From contig JASJOS010000009.1 in the NCBI GenBank assembly GCA_030068525.1, positions 186,001 through 250,000 of the forward strand: a stretch of 64,000 nt of DNA, written 5' to 3'. Position numbers and translations under genes: made by a program. Below are positions 36,201-44,623 of the stretch, in pieces. Source of the DNA: Xanthocytophaga flava. Its GTDB lineage: Bacteria; Bacteroidota; Bacteroidia; Cytophagales; 172606-1. Every line of letters begins with the position of its first letter. The first letter of the stretch is position 1. The notes under the pieces are model-generated. The model had not been told where the DNA came from. It made no database searches and saw only the letters and a program-made list of their open reading frames with translations.

Positions 36201-37171
36201 ACAGAGAGTTACTGATTGGAAGAAAAGCAAAGGATTTATTGGATAAAGATGTTGTGAATGCATTGGATGTCAATCTGAAACGAGTGTTTGATGGAGAGGT
36301 TTTTACTACTGAGAACCGTAGTGCTGGTACAGACATCATAACCCGGTATGTACCTATCAAAGATGAAACGGATAAGGTGACACTGGCCATGCTGGTATCT
36401 ATAGATGTGACAGACATTAAAGAGGCACAACGCCAGATTTCCCAGCTAAATCAGGAGCTTGAGAAACGAGTAGAAGAAAGAACAGCTCAACTGGTTGCAG
36501 CCAATAAAGAGCTGGATTCATTTAACTACACGGTAGCCCATGACTTGAGGGCTCCGCTGCGAGCTATTAATGGGTACTCTGCTATCCTCTCGGAAGACTA
36601 TGCTCCTATTCTGGATGCAGAAGGCAAACGGTTTTGCAAAATTATTAATGATGAATCCCGGCGCATGGGACGACTGATTGATGATCTGCTGGCATTTGCC
36701 CGACTTAATCGTTCTCAAATGGAATTATTTCCTATTGACCTCAACGATATGGTAAGAGATGTATTTCTGTCGCTGACTACAGAAACTCAACGGGATCGTA
36801 TTCATTTTCAGTTAGAGGAACTGCCTCCTATGCGCGGTGATATCTCTCTGATGCGGCAGGTATGGCAGAATCTCATTGAAAATGCTGTTAAATTTTCTTC
36901 CAAGAGAGATGTGGCTCAGATTCATATTGGCTGGTTTAAAGAGGGAAATGAGTCTGTTTACTTTATCCGCGATAATGGAGTAGGTTTTGATATGAAATAC
37001 ATAGATAAATTATTTGGTGTATTTCAACGGCTTCACAAAGCCTCAGAGTTTGAGGGAACAGGGGTCGGTATGGCTATTGTGCAACGTATCATTCAGCGTC
37101 ATGGCGGACACATATGGGCTGAAAGCAAAGTGAATGAAGGAACTACTTTTTATTTTTCGTTTACCCAATAG
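33251..37171 (+). CDS. PAS/GAF multi-sensor histidine kinase
   Basis: A 1306-residue cytosolic-looking kinase without membrane helices. Domain order by residue: PAS (about 10-130), GAF (137-292), then six further PAS/PAC modules (301-421, 428-547, 554-683, 699-817, 823-937, 943-1057), a short coiled coil, a HisKA domain with the phospho-acceptor His1097 in VAHDLRAPLRAINGYS, and an HATPase domain (NLIENAVKFSSK, then DNGVGFD and GTGVGMAIVQRI). It resembles bacteriophytochrome-like multi-PAS kinases but has no PHY. There is no receiver domain and no response regulator alongside, so its partner is elsewhere. PAS and GAF domains often sense redox, ligands or light. Confidence 0.95.
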   Translation: MRAPLVSPVSVEIANAIFEQAADGIFVSDPNFHYIHANPVGCQMFGYTLEELRKMSVMDILAPEELQKEPLHKEELETGGVVSTKRHIRHKDGRFIPVEINSRKLQDGNLVAFVRIIKRKDTQAQLKIRLQQQSAVTELTQLALQGTDTGRLFEYAIFLTTHLLSMEFAQIQEWDADRKRLSFRVGTGWPETCIHADEVADEDNYRSQAIYALCSNTTVISNDWHSESRFEVSPFLNEYHIVSGISVVITSTSEPFGVLSLYSKHYYNFDEDDLHFVQAVANVLAMAIERKKVEEVLREERDRFEKLVATMPGVVLAFREKPDGSICFPYASPGIEDIYGLKADSLANDGSLASERWHTEDRAQILEKIALSKQHMTRWHDEFRVVNPQKGEIWVEGWSMPKRDLDGGVTWYGVLTDITNRKKVEAELIESAHLYRSVFENAAIGIARVALDGKWLDINQKLLAIVGYSREELLQKTFQDITHPEDIDTDLQLLQQTLDGEIEGYTMQKRYFHKNNFIVWVRLTVALQRDETGEPLYFISVIEDITEQKRVEDALLQSENNLKQIIENLSEGLIISDRDGNLLHWNPVALQMHGFETMDECRGSVQDFTSIYELSYLDGDVIPVEQWPISRLLRNEKVKNQEIQIRHLKKDWVRIFSYGGGSFSDLYGNAVYFVSISDITEKTHNAQAILKLNRELHLNERRFRSMIEYSSDFIAVLNANQEITYRSPSWQRIFEWDTKGGRTPRFNLLHPEDQPHVQKLIQQIARIPGASSEVSIRVIDKKGNYHFMDGNITNLLTDEAVRGLVINLRDISARKNAEEKVKASEEQFRALIENSNDIFIVSTRDNIFFVSRSIKHVLGYTPEEYMMLSPEYLVHPDDQPLRWNELNYPGDTIELLFRKRHKDGTWRWMEGIAMNLEHIQGVNGVLFTLRDVTERKESEKKLVQSEKIYKTIASTIPGSIICLFDQEGRYLLVEGDLLNVFGYNRELLIGRKAKDLLDKDVVNALDVNLKRVFDGEVFTTENRSAGTDIITRYVPIKDETDKVTLAMLVSIDVTDIKEAQRQISQLNQELEKRVEERTAQLVAANKELDSFNYTVAHDLRAPLRAINGYSAILSEDYAPILDAEGKRFCKIINDESRRMGRLIDDLLAFARLNRSQMELFPIDLNDMVRDVFLSLTTETQRDRIHFQLEELPPMRGDISLMRQVWQNLIENAVKFSSKRDVAQIHIGWFKEGNESVYFIRDNGVGFDMKYIDKLFGVFQRLHKASEFEGTGVGMAIVQRIIQRHGGHIWAESKVNEGTTFYFSFTQ

Positions 37172-37270
37172 TATCTGATATCTCTTGTTACAAAGAAAAT
37201 AAAGATGACATTAGTAGTAGAGGGTGTGTTGATAGGATACTCTCAGTTTAATAGCTTTAAGATACGAACT

Positions 37271-37319
37271 CACTCTTTCGTACAGGCACGGTTACTAAAC
37301 CTGTCTGTACGAAAGAGTG
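37271..37319. terminator. Bidirectional terminator
   Basis: Perfect 15-bp inverted repeat CACTCTTTCGTACAG (37271-37285) / CTGTACGAAAGAGTG (37305-37319) with a 19-base loop. It lies between the convergent PAS kinase and the HAMP/GAF sensor and can terminate both. Confidence 0.8.
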
Positions 37320-37325
37320 GATGTT

Positions 37326-39257
37326 TTATAGTTGATGCTGTGTTTTTTTGAATGGCAATGCTTTGAATTTCTGACTTTCCAATTCAAGTTTAAGATCTGC
37401 CGTTTCTTTGGCCAATTCGTCTAGTTCTTTCGCTTTCTGTTGATAGGCCGTCTTAAAATAAGCTTCAGAAACACTGATTTCCGTTTTCTCGTTTTGAAGA
37501 AGTAGTATTTGTTTTTCGAGTTGTTCTTCTTTTTGTTTCAAACTGGTTTCCATGCGTTGATAGTATTCTTGAGTAGAAAGCATCTCTTCCATATTCTGAC
37601 GCATTTCTTCTTCCTGAGCACGTAGTTCTTCTGTCAGCAATTGCGACTGCTTCAGTAATAATCGGGTCTTTTCTGTATTGCTCAGTGCTGAAAAGGTTGT
37701 TGCCATTCGCTCTCCTATCTTTTTCAAAAAGTCTAGTTCATGAGGCTGGAAAGGTTGGAAGGTTGCCAGTTCCAGTATCCCTACAATAGTTTCATTGAGT
37801 TGAATAGGCATAATCAGAATACAGCGAGGCAGGGCTTCACCTAATCCGGAAGTAATGGTGACATAATCTTTGGGAACATCTGTCATATAGATCATGTCTC
37901 GTTCCAGAAACGCTTGTCCCACCAGTCCTTCTCCTGGTTGTATTTGCTTATGCTGATATTTCCGGCGGTTATAGGCATAAGAAGCCACTAATTCCAGGTA
38001 AGGCTGATCTGAGATGCTGTCATTAAGCAGAAACAGACCTGCCTGATTGGCGTTCAGGTATTTTACAATCTGTGAAGTCGCTTCTATACACAATGCTTCC
38101 ATCGTTGGATACGATTGTCCCAGCAGATTACTGAAATGAGCCACACCTTCTGCACTCCATTGACGTAGCTTTTCTTCCTGGGAGGCTTCCACCAGCTTCT
38201 GGTTTTGTGCTGAAACTTCCTGGAAGCTGCCTTTTAAGGTTAACAACATCTGCTTAAAGTTTTTAGCCAGACTACCTAACTCATCCGGGGACTGTATTTG
38301 TTCCAGCTCTTTATCCTGATCTTTCAGTCCTGTAACGACAGATTGGGCAATCTGATCCAACAAAATGATAGGTCTGGAAATGGAGTCTGAGAAGTAAAAT
38401 CCCAGTGCAACCGAACCTATAAGCAACATACCTACTACTGTCCATATAATGCCTTCGGAAGCTGATGTCTGATTCTCGATTTGCTGGTATACCCGTTGCT
38501 GAATAGAGGCAATTTGTGGTTCAATGGCATCTGCACTGGTTTTCAAACTGCCCTTTATGCCTTTATCTGGTTTCAAACCAATTTCTGTTTCAAGGGCTAC
38601 AATCTGATCAAAGATTTGTACATACTTTTTCAAGGCAGTTACAGAGGCAGGGTCTGAATGACTTTGTAACACCAGATCGGCAGTGAGATGCAATTTGGTA
38701 GCATAGGCGACATCTTTTCGTATAAAGAAGTCCTTTTCGTGTCGCCGTAAGGTAAGTAGCTGAGTCTGATTGATGGAAGATGTATTTTCCAGATCATGTG
38801 CTACTTTACGCATATCACCTTCCAAGCCTGTATCTTTAAATCCTCTCTGCCGTGTTTTCTCTGCCAGTTGATAGAAGTAGTTCTGGTATTGCTTTTCCTG
38901 TTCTTCAATCTGCATAATACTGGCTGCAATACCCATAGAGGACATATGACCGTTCTGTGCTATATCCTGGAGCAAAATCCGAATAGAATCCAGTGCCTGT
39001 TTATGTCCTGTCAGATTCGCACTTTGCCCTGTTTGCATAAAAGTACTATTGACAGGATCATAGATAAGAAAGTCTTTTTCAAACTTTCTTGCCTGTAGGA
39101 GTAAAACGCGCAGCTGATCAATTTGATTATTTATTTTCTGATACTGGGAAAGTTGTTTGGAATAATAAATAGATATTCCTCCAATAAAAGAGGATGCTAT
39201 GACTAAAGTGAAAAAGGTAAGCAGGAGCTTGTATCTAATCTTATAAAGCGAAAACAT
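37326..39257 (-). CDS. Membrane sensor with HAMP, GAF and coiled coil, no kinase domain
   Basis: A 643-residue protein. Membrane helix 1 is at the N-terminus (LLLTFFTLVIASSFIGGISI). An extracytoplasmic helical sensor follows (about 40-270), then a second helix (WTVVGMLLIGSVALGFYF), a HAMP linker (SISRPIILLDQIAQSV), a GAF domain about residues 370-520 (ANQAGLFLLNDSI, then FQPHELDFLKKIGERMATTF) and a long coiled coil to the end. No H-box or ATPase motif exists. The sensor part is clearly related to the one in the kinase at 40326-42182 (FEKDF vs QEKHF; GFKDTGLEG vs GFKDYGQEG; TLRRHEKDFFIRKD vs TLRRYEKDYIIRKD). It may be a modulator or scaffold. The two genes diverge. Confidence 0.88.
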   Translation of the reverse strand: MFSLYKIRYKLLLTFFTLVIASSFIGGISIYYSKQLSQYQKINNQIDQLRVLLLQARKFEKDFLIYDPVNSTFMQTGQSANLTGHKQALDSIRILLQDIAQNGHMSSMGIAASIMQIEEQEKQYQNYFYQLAEKTRQRGFKDTGLEGDMRKVAHDLENTSSINQTQLLTLRRHEKDFFIRKDVAYATKLHLTADLVLQSHSDPASVTALKKYVQIFDQIVALETEIGLKPDKGIKGSLKTSADAIEPQIASIQQRVYQQIENQTSASEGIIWTVVGMLLIGSVALGFYFSDSISRPIILLDQIAQSVVTGLKDQDKELEQIQSPDELGSLAKNFKQMLLTLKGSFQEVSAQNQKLVEASQEEKLRQWSAEGVAHFSNLLGQSYPTMEALCIEATSQIVKYLNANQAGLFLLNDSISDQPYLELVASYAYNRRKYQHKQIQPGEGLVGQAFLERDMIYMTDVPKDYVTITSGLGEALPRCILIMPIQLNETIVGILELATFQPFQPHELDFLKKIGERMATTFSALSNTEKTRLLLKQSQLLTEELRAQEEEMRQNMEEMLSTQEYYQRMETSLKQKEEQLEKQILLLQNEKTEISVSEAYFKTAYQQKAKELDELAKETADLKLELESQKFKALPFKKTQHQL

Positions 39258-39746
39258 ATCAGATCGTAGGTGTAAGAAAGTGACGGATGTAAAAAAAAGT
39301 GGTGTTAAACGTAATTTTCCGGCAAGTATTAGCCATTTAGACTGATATCATGTAAACAAAGTATGCATATCTTACTGAAAACATAGAGATGTATAAATAG
39401 CTCAGAAAGTTGAAGGTTCAGCTACTGAATACGTTGAAGAATCCTTGCCTTCTGTACAGCTTTAAATAATTGATATTTCTTACATATACCTGAATACTGT
39501 GATAACAGGAAATGTAAATCCTGATAATAGGGTAAAAACATGTGTAAGATTGATGTATCTGGCAAAAAAGTGGAGGAAATAGGACTTTATAAATGCGCGA
39601 TATGTATTTAGTAATAAGTATAATAGCGAATTTCCTTTTTGTTAAAGAAAACTTAACATTGATTATATGTAAGGAACGGGAGGGTTTGTCACTGGAAGCA
39701 AGTCAAATTAAAAGGGTAAAGGCAACGATTCGGGCAGACAATCTAA

Positions 39747-39777
39747 CCAGCAGGAGTATTACCTGCTGGATTTTTTA
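39747..39777 (+). terminator. Orphan terminator in a 1-kb gap
   Basis: Hairpin CCAGCAGG (39747-39754) / CCTGCTGG (39762-39769) with a 7-base loop followed by six T. No plus-strand gene is upstream, and it lies in the long gap between divergent sensor genes (39258-40325). A short plus-strand transcript could end here. An upstream TTTG near 39637 and a weak TATATGTA near 39663 are possible promoter parts, not convincing ones. Confidence 0.55.
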
Positions 39778-40325
39778 GTACACAAGAACATCTTTCTTCA
39801 ATTTGTGGATAGTATCAAAAATCTCAGTCAGACAGCCAATACATTTGATATGACCAGTAAGACTGATATCTGATATAGATAAATTCTGTGATAAATACAG
39901 TAATCTTGTGCCAATAAAGAGGCCGTAAAATACAGAGATATTCACAAATCTTACATAGCAATAAAATGAAAATGCTAAAACGTACCAAAGGGCGTATTAC
40001 TTTTTGTATTATCTCAATACTAAGAAACTGTTTTGTTTGTGTTAAGAAAGTCGCTGAGTATAATTGGGGTTAGATAACTAATTGTATTTTTCTACTGATT
40101 GTCTTTCTTTTATAAAAGACTTGTATAAATAGTACGTATTAGTATTTTTCTTTTGCTTAACCCTTTATTAATCATTCATTTGTGTGAGTATGTGTGGTAA
40201 TAGTAAGAAATGCAGATAGAAGTAGGGCTAATCTTACGTCTGGTGTCGTTTTTGTAAATTTTAGATTTTACCTATAAATAAATGGATACTTTTGCTTGCG
40301 ACACCCACTTGCATTTTTTGTATCC

Positions 40326-42182
40326 ATGTTTTTTGCATTTACTTCACTTAGATCTAAAATTCTTGTAAGCTATCTCGCCTTTGTCACCCTATTATTTCTG
40401 ATTATATGGTTAAGCTTTTCATTCTATCAGAAACGAGAGCAAATGGCTTTGACTATTAATGAGTTGAATGCTTTACGTAGCTTGTTTCTACAAGCTACAC
40501 GACAGGAAAAACACTTCTATGCCTACGATCTTACTGACACTGCTTTTTATGGTTCTGAACAATGTAGTTCACTAACAGAATATAATCAGCTTGTCACATC
40601 TCTTACAAATCGAACAGCCTCGCTGACGCAATCAGAAGATGCATACCGACTAGCTATTAACACCTCATTAACCGTACTGAATCATTCTTGGAATGAATAT
40701 GCAAAACTTTTCAATGCTACAGTAAACCTATGTCTTAAACGTGGTTTCAAAGATTATGGACAGGAAGGAAAGATGCGTGACTATGCCCATGCATTAGAAC
40801 GGACTTCTATAAATAAGGTGCAGCTTTTGACACTCAGACGGTATGAGAAAGATTATATTATCCGGAAAGATACTCTATATGCCTTTCATTTTTTCTGTCT
40901 TTTGCAGTCTCTGCAGAGTCAATACTCAAGAGATGCACAGGTTGTAGGGTTGCTGAAGCATTATGGCGAATCATTTCGCAACCTAACTCTGATAGATGCA
41001 GAACTGGGATTAACTCCATTGCTTGGGAAGCGGGGCAAGATTCTGATGATGACTCAACAGCTGGAGAAAGATCTGGATACGCTAATTATAAAAGCGGAAC
41101 TGGAGGCCAAAAGAATTCGCCATGAGTTGACTATTTCTTTCCTGCTCATCATGGGAGGAGCATTTGTATTGTGCATAATTTTGAGTTTTCTTTTTTCATA
41201 TTCCATCACCCGACCTGTCAATCTGCTTACGCAACAAGTAGATCAGATTGCAGCAAGCCGGTTTGAATCAATTTCTTCTCCACTGCCAGTACGTTCAAAA
41301 GATGAAGTAGGTACACTGACAGATCATATTAATCAGATGCTAAGTCAAATACAACTTCATTTGGAAGAGGTGCAGGCAAGTAGCGAATTACTGACACAGC
41401 AAAATGGAGAATTACACCAATACAATCAGCGATTGACCGTTTCTGAACTCCAGTTGAGGCAGCTGAATGCTGTGAAAGATCGTTTCTTTGCTATCATCTC
41501 TCATGATTTGAGAGGACCACTCGTGTCTTTGCAAAACTTCATGCAATTGTATGAGGAAGATTATACTTTATTTTCGGTTGAAGAACTGCAGTTGATGAAG
41601 CGCCGTAGTATTACATCCATCAATCAGATGATTAACTTACTGGATAATCTGCTGAGTTGGGCTTTGATGCAAATAGACCACATCCGGTACGTGCCTGGTA
41701 AAATAGATCTGTCAGAAGTACTGAATAAGAACCATGAACTGGTAATGCAGTCTCTTGAAGTAAAAAAGATCCGATTCCGGTTAGTGACAGAAGACTCAAT
41801 TAAACTCTGGGCAGATTATAATATGGTTGACTTTATCCTGCGAAATTTACTCTCAAACGCCATTAAGTTTACTCATCCGGAAGGGGAGGTTATCATAAAG
41901 GTAATGGCTGATGAGACTACTGCTAACATTACGATTTGTGATACAGGGATAGGAATGGATGATCATATGCTAGCTAAGATTATGTCATCACAGGATTTTC
42001 CTATTGATCCGGTTTCTACATTGGGTACACTAAAAGAGAAAGGAACAGGGCTGGGATTGATTATTTGTCAGGATTTTGTTCGCCGGAATGGAGGAGTACT
42101 GACCTTTGATAGTGCACCAGGTAAAGGGACAACGGCAACACTGAAATTGAATCGATATGTAAAAAAGAGGGTCTCTGAATAA
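40326..42182 (+). CDS. HAMP-linked sensor histidine kinase
   Basis: About 618 residues from the ATG at 40326 (MFFAFTSLRSKILVSYLAFV); the frame opens at a TTG 30 bases earlier. Layout: helix 1 (LAFVTLLFLIIWLSFSFYQK), extracytoplasmic sensor, helix 2 (LLIMGGAFVLCIILSFLFSY), HAMP (SITRPVNLLTQQVDQIAAS), coiled coil, HisKA with His near residue 393 in AIISHDLRGPLVSLQNF, then HATPase (NLLSNAIKFTHPEG; DTGIGMDD; GTGLGLIICQDFV). The sensor is homologous to that of the neighbouring kinase-less sensor at 37326-39257. No response regulator is next to it. Confidence 0.93.
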   Translation: MFFAFTSLRSKILVSYLAFVTLLFLIIWLSFSFYQKREQMALTINELNALRSLFLQATRQEKHFYAYDLTDTAFYGSEQCSSLTEYNQLVTSLTNRTASLTQSEDAYRLAINTSLTVLNHSWNEYAKLFNATVNLCLKRGFKDYGQEGKMRDYAHALERTSINKVQLLTLRRYEKDYIIRKDTLYAFHFFCLLQSLQSQYSRDAQVVGLLKHYGESFRNLTLIDAELGLTPLLGKRGKILMMTQQLEKDLDTLIIKAELEAKRIRHELTISFLLIMGGAFVLCIILSFLFSYSITRPVNLLTQQVDQIAASRFESISSPLPVRSKDEVGTLTDHINQMLSQIQLHLEEVQASSELLTQQNGELHQYNQRLTVSELQLRQLNAVKDRFFAIISHDLRGPLVSLQNFMQLYEEDYTLFSVEELQLMKRRSITSINQMINLLDNLLSWALMQIDHIRYVPGKIDLSEVLNKNHELVMQSLEVKKIRFRLVTEDSIKLWADYNMVDFILRNLLSNAIKFTHPEGEVIIKVMADETTANITICDTGIGMDDHMLAKIMSSQDFPIDPVSTLGTLKEKGTGLGLIICQDFVRRNGGVLTFDSAPGKGTTATLKLNRYVKKRVSE

Positions 42183-42519
42183 CAGAGATGAAATCATCTT
42201 ATAAACCAAGCATGTGTCTCAGATAACTAAACTTCAGCTATCTTTTCAGTATGACTGGAAATCTGTTCAACACAATTCCGAAAAAGTTTAGATTTGTTTG
42301 TTGGTAAAGATAAAAAATGAACAGAAATCGAATCACTTTCGGTGCTGACCATACTTCCGATCACTTTTCAGAAATATTCGAATAATGGTCATTTTCTTCG
42401 TTGAACTGAGTTTAGTTCACTTTGCCTATAACTATAAAAAAGCTATGCTAGAGCTACAAACAGTGTTGTGATTACTTGAGTATCAAGTAGCAGTGTTAGG
42501 TATGTTGGACTTCTTGTAG

Positions 42520-42756
42520 TTGCGAAGCCCCCTTGCTGTCCTCCTGAAAGGAACTCGTGGCAAGACTGGCGGCTTTTGTATCTGGAAAAAATCTTTTCAG
42601 AAACCAAACGTAGCTCTATTTGCCAAAAGATTCTTTCAGAAGGACAAAAAAGGGGAGTTTCTTTGCGAAGAACGTTTCTTTCAAGAGTACAAAAAAGGTA
42701 AGACAGGACTCAAAAAAGATTTTTCCTTAAAACCTTCAGAAATGAAAAAGATATAG
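42520..42756 (+). other. Weak open frame over a degenerate tandem repeat
   Basis: An open frame of 78 codons spans three or four copies of a unit of about 43 bases, seen as AAAAGATTCTTTCAGAAGGA near 42625, AAGAACGTTTCTTTCAAGAG near 42668 and similar copies on each side. The protein would be RFFQKDKKGEFL, RFFQEYKKGKTG, a Lys/Phe-rich repeat with no known family. The simplest view is a decaying DNA tandem repeat rather than a gene. The surrounding gap (42183-42857) shows nothing else. Confidence 0.4.
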
Positions 42757-42857
42757 GATACCAAGATCCACTTCAAAGCCACAAACTCCCTTTTATACTA
42801 TCTCAGCCTGGATAGACTAATGATTCAACGTAAATAGTGATGAGACAGAACCAACAC

Positions 42858-43214
42858 CTACCAGGCATTTTGCAAAATATTTTTGCGATGAATCTCTCCC
42901 CATTTTCGTAAGGCTTCAATCACTTCATTGAGTGACTGACTATGAGGTGTTAAGGAATAAGTCACCTTAACCGGATATGTATCATGTACAATTCGGGTTA
43001 CCAGTCCGTTTAACTCCAGGTCGCGGAGTTCTTTAGATAACATCCGATCTGTAATCCCATTGACTTCTTTGGCAATCTCTCCAAACCGTTTTTCTCCAAA
43101 GGTTAGTGCTACAATAATGGGGAGCTTCCATTTTCCATTCAATATATCCAGTGCATCCCGTACAGGTCGGAGAATCGCCTTGCATTCTGAATGATCCAAA
43201 TGAAGATTGTCCAT
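42858..43214 (-). CDS. HxlR-family transcriptional regulator
   Basis: A 118-residue winged-helix protein. The start MDNLHLDHSECKAILRPVRD puts a conserved Cys at position 11, which in the HxlR/YodB/HypR group often serves as a redox or electrophile sensor. The core LDILNGKWKLPIIVALTFGE, then GEIAKEVNGITDRMLSKELR and LNGLVTRIVHD, is typical. The gene diverges from pirin with a 40-bp palindrome in between. The regulator probably represses both genes and responds to thiol-reactive compounds, by analogy with relatives. Confidence 0.9.
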   Translation of the reverse strand: MDNLHLDHSECKAILRPVRDALDILNGKWKLPIIVALTFGEKRFGEIAKEVNGITDRMLSKELRDLELNGLVTRIVHDTYPVKVTYSLTPHSQSLNEVIEALRKWGEIHRKNILQNAW

Positions 43215-43237
43215 ATAATATCAGTTTGTTATGGTTT

Positions 43238-43277
43238 GTACTATACCAGAGTATAGCTCTATACTCTGGTATAGTAC
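43238..43277. promoter_or_regulatory. 40-bp palindrome, probable HxlR operator
   Basis: Arms GTACTATACCAGAGTATAG (43238-43256) and its exact reverse complement (43259-43277) are 19 bases each with a 2-base spacer. It sits in the 141-base gap between the divergent HxlR and pirin genes. A -7-like TAACTTTG is at 43302-43309, 46 bases before the pirin start, so a bound dimer would be just upstream of RNA polymerase. An additional TATAG half-site flanks it at 43286-43291. Confidence 0.8.
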
Positions 43278-43355
43278 TTACAAAGGTATAGTAAAGTTAG
43301 GTAACTTTGTATAGTAAAAAATAACAAAACAGGTAACAACATAAATTATATTACT

Positions 43356-44228
43356 ATGACAACTAGCCGAAAATTAGTGACCATACAAACTCCTGCTCCT
43401 CACCAAGGCTTTTTAGGAAAAGGCCATACTGCAAGGGCCGTTATTGACGGTAACTTTATACAATCAGATCCATTTGTAATTTTGATGGATGACATGCTGG
43501 ACAAGAAAGATGGAGAGCCTGCTGGTGGTCCGCATCCGCATGCAGGTTTTGAAACGGTTTCTTTGTTATTGGAAGGAGAGATTGGAGATGCCGCCCATAA
43601 AATGAAAGGTGGAGACTTTCAGATGATGACAGCTGGAAGCGGTGTTATCCATACTGAGACCATTGATACAGAGACACAGCTGAGACTTTTGCAACTATGG
43701 CTAATACTGCCTAAAAAAGATCGGTGGACTACACCTCGTGTACAGGATCTACCTGCTGCACATGTTCCGGTAGCGATAGAAGAAGGAGTGCTGCTCAAAG
43801 TATACAGTGGATCACTGGCTGGAGTAACATCTCCTGTTAAAAACTATGTTCCTTTGGTAGTTGCCGATATACATATGCAACCTAATGCCAGAACTGTACA
43901 GCACATACCTGCAGCTTATAATGCATTTATCTATGTATTGGAAGGAAGTGTGAAAGTAGGAGCAGATGGACAGACTTTGCACAAAAATCAGGTAGGCTGG
44001 TTTGACAGAGAAGATGCAGATTCAGACAGTGAACTGATTTTTGAAGCAACAGAACAGGGAGCCCGTTTTGTCTTATATGCTGGCATGCCTCAGGGTGATC
44101 CTATTGTTTCGCATGGCCCGTTCATCGGAGATACACAGGACGATATTCGTCGTTTGTACAACGAATATTGGCGTGGTAAAATGGAACATATCTCTGAGGT
44201 AGAAGAATCTCAACGTATGATGTGGTAA
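43356..44228 (+). CDS. Pirin-family protein
   Basis: A 290-residue bicupin. The N-terminal cupin carries the metal ligands seen in pirins: HPHAGFETV (two His) and VIHTE (His, Glu). The C-terminal domain starts with VPLVVADIHMQPNARTVQ and closes with GEPFIGD-type residues (HGPFIGDTQDDIRRLYNEY). Pirins bind iron; some act as quercetin 2,3-dioxygenase or as regulators. It is divergent from the HxlR gene and probably under its control. The substrate is not known. Confidence 0.93.
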   Translation: MTTSRKLVTIQTPAPHQGFLGKGHTARAVIDGNFIQSDPFVILMDDMLDKKDGEPAGGPHPHAGFETVSLLLEGEIGDAAHKMKGGDFQMMTAGSGVIHTETIDTETQLRLLQLWLILPKKDRWTTPRVQDLPAAHVPVAIEEGVLLKVYSGSLAGVTSPVKNYVPLVVADIHMQPNARTVQHIPAAYNAFIYVLEGSVKVGADGQTLHKNQVGWFDREDADSDSELIFEATEQGARFVLYAGMPQGDPIVSHGPFIGDTQDDIRRLYNEYWRGKMEHISEVEESQRMMW

Positions 44229-44293
44229 ATGAGAAAAGTAATAGGAGTCATCACGAATTTTGAGGGAATAATCTCATTGAGAAAGAATAATAA

Positions 44294-44585
44294 ATGTCAC
44301 AAAGAGAGTTGTGATAACTTCAATTGTGGAAGTTAGTGTAGGTGTGTTGGCAATCCTTTTCCCGCGAGGTTTGCCCTTGGCCCTGTGGGCTGAAGGATCG
44401 GGAAAAGGTGCCCTTTTTTGCTTCGTTTTTTGGGCAAGCAAAAAATGAAGAGGTCTGTGGAAGAATGATGTAAGGGACAATAAACTAATGTAGGAAAAGA
44501 AATGTCTTAAAAATCAATCAGCGCCTATACTCTTTTCAAAAGCATAGGCGCTGATCTTGTAAAACAAACTCTTATCTAAAATCTG
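44294..44585 (+). repeat. Dispersed structured repeat, copy C
   Basis: Third copy. It shares TCACAAAGAGAG and a core CGAGGTTTGCCCTTGGCCCT, altered at a few positions. The stem is CCTTTTCCCG (44355-44364) with CGGGAAAAGG (44399-44408), perfectly paired but different from copies A and B. The T-rich arm GCTTCGTTTTTT and its partner AAAAAATGAAG follow. It ends in a 12-bp perfect hairpin ATCAGCGCCTAT (44517-44528) / ATAGGCGCTGAT (44544-44555), unrelated in sequence to the end hairpins of A and B. It lies between the convergent pirin and outer-membrane genes. Confidence 0.85.
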
Positions 44586-44623
44586 GGATAACTCTTGTTT
44601 TTATAACAGTATGAGAAACCAGA

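Noticed and set aside
39593-39778. 61-codon plus-strand frame ending at the orphan terminator
   Set aside because: Composition and lack of a start context suggest non-coding; the terminator itself is kept.
44274-44480. Open frame over repeat copy C
   Set aside because: Same repeat-derived frame, no start context and no conserved protein pattern.
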